From a bacterium (GTDB taxonomy: Bacteria; Cyanobacteriota; Vampirovibrionia; Obscuribacterales; Obscuribacteraceae): a DNA stretch of 64,000 nt. Position 1 is the stretch's first letter. Every line of letters begins with the position of its first letter. The stretch spans positions 178,472-242,471 of the forward strand of contig WGMS01000007.1 of the NCBI GenBank assembly GCA_016124935.1, written 5' to 3'. Positions 57,776-64,000 of this stretch are shown piece by piece. The notes under the pieces were generated by a model, which had not been told where the DNA came from, did no database searches, and saw only the letters and a program-made list of their open reading frames with translations. Position numbers and translations under genes: made by a program.

Positions 57776-58003
57776 ATGACTCCTATTGTCAACGATTCGC
57801 CTATCAGTTTTACCTGTTGTGTTTGCGGCAGTCCGGTAAACCCGCTAGCCAAGGGCCTGCCCGATCTGTTCGGAGAGTTCTCCACCAAGTGCAGGAAGTG
57901 CAGAATGGCTGTTTGCCGCGAGCATTTCGACAAGAAAACCGGCGCCTGTACCAAATGTGCCGCCAAAGGCTCGGACTGGTGCGGTACTCCGGATGTGCTT
58001 TGA
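57776..58003 (+). CDS. Small Cys-rich (zinc-binding, treble-clef-like) protein
   Basis: 75 aa; CCVCGSP...CRKCRMAVCREHFDKKTGACTKC. Confidence 0.6.
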   Translation: MTPIVNDSPISFTCCVCGSPVNPLAKGLPDLFGEFSTKCRKCRMAVCREHFDKKTGACTKCAAKGSDWCGTPDVL

Positions 58004-58011
58004 TAAGCCCT

Positions 58012-58698
58012 TCAGGCAAGCGTCTCCATCTCGTGCAGGCTCTCTTTTGCCAGCTCTTCTATAAGAGTAAGCACTGTGGCGCGCATGATAGAGAGTTTCT
58101 CTTCGTCTGAGCCGTCGCCTATCTCTAGATTACCTGGCAGATGGACGAAAAGGGTTTTAGAAAGATGGGGATTCTCTTTTTGATAGAGAAGACTGCGAAA
58201 GTAGATCTCGTTGCAGACATAGGTGCCGGCGTGGTTCGAAACCGAGATCGGGCAGCCTTTTTCAGTTATCTTCTCCTTCAGGCTCTTCAGATCTATCAAG
58301 CTGAATAGAGCGTTCTCGGCTTGCTCGACAATCTTTTCGACCGGGGGCTGATGTCCCTTGTTGTCGGCGAAGCGATAGTCTCTTAAATTGAGCGCCACCC
58401 GCTCCATTTCGATCTCGCCCCGGGGTTCGGCAAGCCCGAGCATGACCAGCACAATCGTTCGATCTGCCCGGCTTTTTAGCTCGGCTTCGAGGCTATCCCA
58501 AGATTCTGTACAACAGGTAGAGAGGGTAAAAGCTGAAAGTGCCGCCTGGCGCTCCTCGATCTCATCAGTCAGGTCTATCTTTCCAGGCATCGAGGCGGCG
58601 ACGATTTCGCTTGGATTGACTGAAAATTCCCCGAAAGGGTCGAATCCAGTGACGATGATCTCTAAATCGATAGGCATAGTGGAGGCTGATGAATTCAA
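58012..58698 (-). CDS. pcp: Pyroglutamyl-peptidase I-like (peptidase C15)
   Basis: VTGFDPFGEFSVNPSEI, SVSNHAGTYVCNEIYFRSLLY, FVHLP motifs. Confidence 0.8.
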   Translation of the reverse strand: MNSSASTMPIDLEIIVTGFDPFGEFSVNPSEIVAASMPGKIDLTDEIEERQAALSAFTLSTCCTESWDSLEAELKSRADRTIVLVMLGLAEPRGEIEMERVALNLRDYRFADNKGHQPPVEKIVEQAENALFSLIDLKSLKEKITEKGCPISVSNHAGTYVCNEIYFRSLLYQKENPHLSKTLFVHLPGNLEIGDGSDEEKLSIMRATVLTLIEELAKESLHEMETLA

Positions 58699-58844
58699 GA
58701 GGTTACTTTTCGTTGACGATCGCAGGCGGGCTTCTATTCTGCACCTACTGAGCGCTTGGATAAATTACAGCTTCTTAAACCCGGCTGAGATTGAAGAGAA
58801 GAATGACCTTAAGGGGTGCATAGTGTAAAATGACATCGCCTTGT

Positions 58845-58930
58845 GCCGAAGTGGCGAAACTGGCAGACGCACCTGACTCAAAATCAGGCGAGGGTTAAAC
58901 CTCGTGTCGGTTCAAATCCGACCTTCGGCA
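58845..58930 (+). tRNA. tRNA-Leu (CAA anticodon)
   Basis: GCCGAAGTGGCGAAACTGGCAGACGCACCTGACTCAAAATCAGGCGAGGGTTAAACCTCGTGTCGGTTCAAATCCGACCTTCGGCA; long variable arm; loop CTCAAAA. Confidence 0.96.
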
Positions 58931-58993
58931 AATTTTTCCTTTAACCTCATATCCTGGCCCTGGCCAGGGGCTGCGGTGCAAAGTTCGCGAACG

Positions 58994-59887
58994 ATGTCAG
59001 AAACCACCACCCCAACCCAGGACTGGGCCCAGGTCGAGTTCGAAGCCAGTGCCGACCAGGAAGACATTGCCTGCTGGCTTTTGATGCAGTGTGGCGCGAA
59101 CGGATGCGAGGTCAAGCCCGCCGAGAACAAGAAGCTTCTGATCAGCGGCTGCTACGAAAAGCGCGGACTGACTGAAAAGACCATGCGCATGGTGGTCTCT
59201 CACCTGGAAGAGTATGGACTCTCCAACTGTCTTAAAACCCTGCGGGTTTCGCGGGTTCCGAACGAAGACTGGCTCGCCAAGTGGAAAGAAGGCTTCGAGC
59301 CTTTTCGAGTCGGCACCCAGTTCATGGTCTGCCCCTCATGGAGAGCAGATAGCCTTTCTAAAGAGACTCTGGAGAGGCGCAGTGTTATCTATATAGAGCC
59401 GGGCATGGCTTTTGGCACCGGGCTCCATACCACCACCCAGTTCTGTCTGAGGGCGCTGGAGTCTTTTCCGCCGGAAGGCAAAATCATCGATGTGGGCACC
59501 GGAAGCGGTATCCTCGCCATCGCCTGCGTGCTCAAGAATCCCAAAGCTACTGTAATCGCCGTCGATACCGACCCCCAGGCGGTGGAGATGGCTCAGATCG
59601 ATATCGAGCTCAATGATCTCGAAGGCAAGGTCGATTTGCGCCTGGGCTCGCTCGATTCGGTTTTAGAAGAGCAGTTCGACATGATACTCTCCAACCTCAC
59701 CTGTGAGGATATCGTCGCCCTTCTGCCGGACTATGTGAAAATGCTGAAGAAAGGCGGTCGTATCATCGGTGCCGGCGTGCTGCGCGAGAAGTTTCCGCTC
59801 TTGAAAGAGGCGGTGGAGCGTTATCCTCTGGTGATTGAATACACCGAAGAGCTGGGCAGCTGGATTGGCGTGGTTCTCCAGGCCTGA
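58994..59887 (+). CDS. prmA: Ribosomal protein L11 methyltransferase
   Basis: IEPGMAFGTGLHTTTQFCLRALE, IIDVGTGSGILAIACV, LSNLTCEDIVALLPDYVKMLKKGGRIIGAGVL. Confidence 0.92.
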   Translation: MSETTTPTQDWAQVEFEASADQEDIACWLLMQCGANGCEVKPAENKKLLISGCYEKRGLTEKTMRMVVSHLEEYGLSNCLKTLRVSRVPNEDWLAKWKEGFEPFRVGTQFMVCPSWRADSLSKETLERRSVIYIEPGMAFGTGLHTTTQFCLRALESFPPEGKIIDVGTGSGILAIACVLKNPKATVIAVDTDPQAVEMAQIDIELNDLEGKVDLRLGSLDSVLEEQFDMILSNLTCEDIVALLPDYVKMLKKGGRIIGAGVLREKFPLLKEAVERYPLVIEYTEELGSWIGVVLQA

Positions 59888-60035
59888 CGGCATCGCTATT
59901 GGCGTCTTGTTCTATATTGGTTATAATGACGATTGAGCGCATAAAATCGTCTCCCGGCTTTGTAAAAGCCCGGTTCGCACCCTGAAAATTGAATATCGCA
60001 AGAGCAGAGGCTACACCCGGAACCCATTTATACAT

Positions 60036-60431
60036 GGGGGCGTTTAGATTCGACAGGGTTGTTTGGTCACAGGCTGCAGGTCGAGGGTGCTGTTCCCTCG
60101 TAAATCAACAAGCAAACAAATATAGATGCCGATAATAACGTCATCGCTTTCCCGGGCGCTAAGCCCGCGCTCCGCGCTGCTTAACTAGATTAAGTAGGGA
60201 AACTCGCTCGGAGCTTTGCTACCCGCTCCGACTCGGGTCAACCATGGTGGCTGCCATCGTGCCAAATTAGCGGTTGATAGCACGGTCTAAGATATAATCG
60301 CGAACCCGGTTGGTTGTTCTGGCCGACTTCAGCGGTTTCTTCGGAATAACTGAGGTAATGCAGAACTAAGCTTGTAGATGCATGTTTCCTTTCTTCTTTG
60401 GACGCGAGTGCGATTCTCGCCGCCTCCACCA
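60036..60431 (+). ncRNA. ssrA: Transfer-messenger RNA
   Basis: 5' GGGGGCGTTTAGATTCGACAGGG and 3' GAGTGCGATTCTCGCCGCCTCCACCA; tag ORF GCC(60128)...GCTGCTTAA encoding ADNNVIAFPGAKPALRAA. Confidence 0.95.
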
Positions 60432-60589
60432 TTTTCAATTTGAACAGGCTTTAAAGCGGTACCGGCTCAGGCTTTCGGGCATTCGCGTTTTTGCGTTTGC
60501 ACGCAGGTGTGGCCCCTTTTGTGGCCCGTCAACTTATTTTTGGGAACTGAGATCACTGGGTTTTGGTAAGGATTTTTGGGTGACGTAAA

Positions 60590-60919
60590 ATGTCATCTAT
60601 GTGGACAGAACCAGAACACATATCGACGCTTGTAATTCCTGAGCCAACACATTTCTATTGCCAACTTGATGAAGACCACTTTTTCAAATGGCTGCAAGAA
60701 ATTGAAGGCGTGAATGAAGTGCGCGGGCACCTTACTGACTTGACGGTCTATCTGTCGGTCCGAGTTCTCTCAGATTCCGCTTTGCGTGATTTAATCGGAC
60801 TTCTTTATCGTTACGACGTTCAGATGTCTGTTCTACGTTCGCAGCTTACGCCGAAAAACGAGCATTGGTTCAAGGATTCAGAGAAGTATTGGTATGAGAA
60901 GATCTTTGCCGAGGCTTGA
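60590..60919 (+). CDS. Hypothetical protein
   Basis: 109 aa; HFFKWLQEI...WFKDSEKYWYEKIF resembles a widespread small hypothetical family (from memory). Confidence 0.65.
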   Translation: MSSMWTEPEHISTLVIPEPTHFYCQLDEDHFFKWLQEIEGVNEVRGHLTDLTVYLSVRVLSDSALRDLIGLLYRYDVQMSVLRSQLTPKNEHWFKDSEKYWYEKIFAEA

Positions 60920-60925
60920 TTCAAC

Positions 60926-61366
60926 CTATCTGTGCTTTTGTTCAAGATAATCCCTGATCAAGGGGACCATCTCTTGCGCGAGTATGGTGTACTTCCCGGC
61001 ATCAGACGGGCGCTCTCCTTTGAAGAGAATTGGCGGCCACCCTTTGGCGAGATCGCATTCTTTTTCAAAAACCCACATTGTGACATCGCCGCCGACGCGC
61101 GCATTGCGTCCGTAGCACATCTCGCCAGTGGGCAGAAATGCATCGATTTGAAGCGGAATCATGCAGTTTGTAAAAACAACCCTTTCGACCAATCCTGAAT
61201 CCATGAGAATCTGACGCGCGCCATCGCGTTCGAGCCGCAACTCGCGCTCGAATCGCTCCTCATTCTCTAATTCTTCAGGAAGGATCCAGCTCATTCGCCC
61301 GCCTCTCAGTAAGCCGCACATTGACTCGCTATTGTAGTTTACAACGGCAGCGAGTCTTTCGCTCAT
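60926..61366 (-). CDS. Hypothetical protein translationally coupled to the integrase
   Basis: 146 aa; start overlaps the integrase stop by 4 nt. Confidence 0.6.
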   Translation of the reverse strand: MSERLAAVVNYNSESMCGLLRGGRMSWILPEELENEERFERELRLERDGARQILMDSGLVERVVFTNCMIPLQIDAFLPTGEMCYGRNARVGGDVTMWVFEKECDLAKGWPPILFKGERPSDAGKYTILAQEMVPLIRDYLEQKHR

Positions 61367-62472
61367 GCTTCTGTCTGCCGCCGTTGGATTGGTGTTAGCA
61401 GTTGCTCCATGCGCGCTTCATTCTCACGAGATGTATCTTTGATGAATCTCGCATAGTGCTTGAAGGTCGTTTGCAAAGTTGAGTGTCCGAGTACGTTAGC
61501 AAGCCATCCAGGTGCTACGCCGCTTTGTAGGCACAGTGAAGCGAATGTATGTCTCAATTGATACGATGGGCGATGACGTAAACCGGCTTTTCGCAACGCA
61601 CTCCGCCAAACGTGATCTAAGTGTTTGTCGATTGGCTGGCCATTCTTGGTCGTGTATACATAGCCATCGAGATTTGCTGTACCTCTGCCTTTCAGTTGTT
61701 CCAGCGCAGTCCTCACAATAGAAAGCATTGGAATAATTCGCGAACTCGATGCCGTCTTCGGAAGATCTTCAGAGCCGCGCACGCGACCCTTGTTAATACG
61801 AATTTCGCCGCGATTGAAATCGATGTCCTTCCAGCGTAGGGCGAACAGCTCATTGGGTCTGGCGCCGGTCCATGCAAGACAAGTAAAGAGTGGTCGATAA
61901 TGAGGAACGATTTTGGAAATTGCAAGATCGAGTTCTTCCTTGGTTAGAGGATCTATTTCGGGTTGCTTTTCGGTAAGTGGACGTACTCCGACCGTAGGAT
62001 TTTCAGTGATCAGTTTTCGACGGAGACACACTTTCATGATGTAGCGGAGCAAACCCATAATGTTGTTTGTTTTCACTGCGGAAACACTCTTCGACACTTC
62101 GGCTTGAAAGCGGGCTACATCCTCCTCGGTGATGTCGCTCACTTCCATCTTTCCGAACGCCGGAAGTAAATAGTTCTTTAGTACTTCGCGGTAGCCGCGT
62201 AAGGTGCTGTACTTCAAGCTCGCTCGTTCGGCGAGGTAATCTTCAGCAACTTCTGCGAATGTTTTGCGAGTCTTCGGCTTCGTGAATTCAGCAAGACCAG
62301 ACCAATCATTGGTGGCATTCGCAACTGCGCGATGCTTCAAGATTTCTGCTAGCGCAAGCTCTGCGGCCTTGCGGTCGCGGCCGAAAGACTTGACTCGGCG
62401 CCGGCCATTAACCTTTACCGAGATGTACCAATTGTTACCACGGTTCCAGATACCATCTTTGACGCCTGCCAT
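61363..62472 (-). CDS. Tyrosine recombinase / phage-type integrase
   Basis: GARPNELFALRWKDID, YQLRHTFASLCLQSG, LGHSTLQTTFKHYARF (R, HxxR, H, Y); ATG at 62472 with CCGGAGGAAAG upstream. Confidence 0.93.
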   Translation of the reverse strand: MAGVKDGIWNRGNNWYISVKVNGRRRVKSFGRDRKAAELALAEILKHRAVANATNDWSGLAEFTKPKTRKTFAEVAEDYLAERASLKYSTLRGYREVLKNYLLPAFGKMEVSDITEEDVARFQAEVSKSVSAVKTNNIMGLLRYIMKVCLRRKLITENPTVGVRPLTEKQPEIDPLTKEELDLAISKIVPHYRPLFTCLAWTGARPNELFALRWKDIDFNRGEIRINKGRVRGSEDLPKTASSSRIIPMLSIVRTALEQLKGRGTANLDGYVYTTKNGQPIDKHLDHVWRSALRKAGLRHRPSYQLRHTFASLCLQSGVAPGWLANVLGHSTLQTTFKHYARFIKDTSRENEARMEQLLTPIQRRQTEA

Positions 62473-62563
62473 GGATCTTTCCTCCGGCGCGCGATTTGTT
62501 GAGGTACTATATACGGTGCTTGCATGATCGCACATTTAACGAGTATTTGCTAGTTAGAAAATC

Positions 62564-62582
62564 AGCATCAGGACTTGATGCT
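62564..62582 (-). terminator. Putative hairpin between the excisionase-like gene and the integrase
   Basis: AGCATCA-GGACT-TGATGCT followed on the minus strand by ATTTTC. Confidence 0.4.
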
Positions 62583-62608
62583 AGCTAGTGTGAGGTGTGT
62601 CAATTCCC

Positions 62609-62833
62609 TTAGCGGTAGACAAACTTTCGAGCAATGTTGTCGGGATCAAGTTTGTTGATTGTGCTTGCTTGAATGAACTCGTTCATAGCGTCTGTTGATA
62701 TGAGCACACGACGATTGATTTTGATGAATGTTATCTGACGGGAGTTGATAAGCCGCCACATTGTTTTCAGCGACACGCCGAGATGGTCGGCCGCTGCGGC
62801 TACTGAATGAAGCTTGGGAAGTGTTTCGGACAT
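62609..62833 (-). CDS. Excisionase/MerR-like helix-turn-helix DNA-binding protein
   Basis: HSVAAAADHLGVSLKTMWRLINSRQITFIKINRRVLISTDAMNEFI (HTH_17 excisionase pattern). Confidence 0.8.
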   Translation of the reverse strand: MSETLPKLHSVAAAADHLGVSLKTMWRLINSRQITFIKINRRVLISTDAMNEFIQASTINKLDPDNIARKFVYR

Positions 62834-62903
62834 GATGATCTCCTTGCCCGCCGGTCAGAAGCCGGGGCGGGAAAATGTCGCTTCTTATTGCGACTTTTAG
62901 AAC

Positions 62904-62935
62904 AAAAAAGATCGCCGGAACAAAATTCGGCGATC
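62904..62935 (-). terminator. Intrinsic terminator upstream of the excisionase-like gene
   Basis: GATCGCCG ... CGGCGATC with AAAAAA (T-run on the minus strand). Confidence 0.65.
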
Positions 62936-63210
62936 AAGAAGAGAAATAACTGTCAACGTTCGCGCTTGTGTTTGCGCAGTTGTTACTACAATTGTCATCG
63001 ACACTTCGATTTTCTGTCTCTAGGGAAATTACTGATTGCGTTTTCACCCATGCTAGCCTGAGGGCACCACGTGGATTGTTTCTCCTGTACTGAAGATGCA
63101 CGTCTGGTAAATGATCCCGAGTATTTGCAGTGGATTTTGCAAATACGGTCCGTCGATCCTCTACTTAAAAACTTTGCCAGACATGCCATTCGGGCTCTTT
63201 AGAGATTCCC

Positions 63211-63251
63211 TTTATCTTGCCTTACCGAATGGTTGCCACCATCGGTTCGGC
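63211..63251 (+). repeat. Palindromic intergenic repeat A, copy 1
   Basis: TTTATCTTGCCTTACCGAATGGTTGCCACCATCGGTTCGGCT. Confidence 0.8.
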
Positions 63252-63440
63252 TGCGCTTCGCGGCCACTCAACCTGCTGGTATCGCTTTCGTCCAGAGCCC
63301 GAACATTCGAAAGAAATCGGCTTGACCGTTCTGCTAACGTTCAACTCGCGACGGCGGCTCTTCCTTTTTGATCTGCTGTCCATCGAATCGCCGTCGCCCG
63401 AAATGGGAAGAGCAGAACGAGTCAATGCCCTACCTTCATG

Positions 63441-63489
63441 TCGGTTCTTAAAATGCTTACTCTGGGCGCAATTGCGAATAAGAGGACCG
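63441..63489 (+). repeat. Intergenic repeat B, copy 1
   Basis: TCGGTTCTTAAAATGCTTACTCTGGGCGCAATTGCGAATAAGAGGACCG, similar to 63515-63562. Confidence 0.75.
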
Positions 63490-63514
63490 GATTTTCTGGA
63501 TCTCTACGATCAGA

Positions 63515-63562
63515 GCGGTTCTTAAAGTGCTCACTGGGGGCGTATTTCCGGATAAGAGGACC
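63515..63562 (+). repeat. Intergenic repeat B, copy 2
   Basis: GCGGTTCTTAAAGTGCTCACTGGGGGCGTATTTCCGGATAAGAGGACC. Confidence 0.75.
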
Positions 63563-63567
63563 TACTC

Positions 63568-63611
63568 TTTATCTTGCCTTACCGAATGGTGTGCCACCAT
63601 CGGGTTCGGCT
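63568..63611 (+). repeat. Palindromic intergenic repeat A, copy 2
   Basis: TTTATCTTGCCTTACCGAATGGTGTGCCACCATCGGGTTCGGCT. Confidence 0.8.
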
Positions 63612-63677
63612 CGCTATTCTCGAAGTGGTGCTTTCGTGCCCGCGGTTCTCAAGCGGCATCGTGCAGAGTGATAGAAT

Positions 63678-63899
63678 TTGACGGTTATGCAACAGGTCTT
63701 ACAAACGCTTACTGACTTTGAGAGAGACGGCTTTGCGCTCTTCAAGGCTGTTGTGCCGGCTCCGCAGATTGAGCAGCTGACTGATAATGTAGAAGAGGCG
63801 CGCACGGAGAAGGCAGCGCCTGGTCTGCGAAATCTGCTGAAACGTTGTGCAGAACTTAGTGTCTGGCGTCAAATTAAATTGCCGGTCGCGACAGTTTAA
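63678..63899 (+). pseudogene. Possible truncated N-terminal fragment of a phytanoyl-CoA dioxygenase-like protein
   Basis: LTDFERDGFALFKAVVPAPQIEQLTDNVEEAR...GLRNLLKRCAELSVW resembles the PhyH N-terminus, then stops at 73 aa. Confidence 0.4.
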
Positions 63900-64000
63900 A
63901 TTTGCCGCTTGATTACCTGGTGATTTCGGACAGCATAGACAAGAAAGCTGAGCCGATTTGTACATGTCGTTTAGTAGATGTCCAAGCTCCTCTCTGGAGC

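Noticed and set aside
60238-60438. ORFs overlapping tmRNA (60238..60438 - and 60382..60588 +)
   Set aside because: They lie in or start within the structured ssrA RNA gene.
62995-63671. Several overlapping ORFs of 60-100 aa in both strands near the right end
   Set aside because: They run across the A/B repeats, conflict with each other and lack family motifs; treated as non-coding.
1-64000. CRISPR arrays, rRNA genes and transposase-bearing IS elements
   Set aside because: Looked for and not seen. The repeats at 63.2-63.6 kb are not regularly spaced like CRISPR.

Overview
The window looks like a bacterial chromosome segment, gene-dense on both strands. Its gene content is compatible with a non-photosynthetic Cyanobacteriota (Melainabacteria/Obscuribacter-like) lineage, but that placement is an inference I could not test. 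Most of it is housekeeping: rlmN, secA, tsaB-rimI, glmU, coaX, an amidase, a cpdA-like phosphoesterase, tRNA-Ala(GGC), hupB, a PucR-type regulator, a large GAF/GGDEF/HD-GYP protein, a peptide ABC transporter cluster, recJ, apt, birA, a sirtuin, nrdA-nrdB, glpK, pcp, tRNA-Leu(CAA), prmA and tmRNA. The right end (about 60.4-64 kb) looks like the start of an element integrated at the 3' end of ssrA, with a tyrosine recombinase and an excisionase-like gene. The signals most worth following up are: (1) a cobalamin riboswitch with an intrinsic terminator directly upstream of a class I nrdAB operon; (2) a structured glmU leader with a terminator and a possible antiterminator pairing; (3) an unannotated rod-shaped ncRNA candidate with its own promoter after the GGDEF gene; (4) an apparently catalytically dead HD-GYP domain fused to an intact GGEEF domain; (5) the ssrA-linked island and its palindromic repeats. 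All calls come from reading the sequence and remembered family motifs. No database search or folding program was run.
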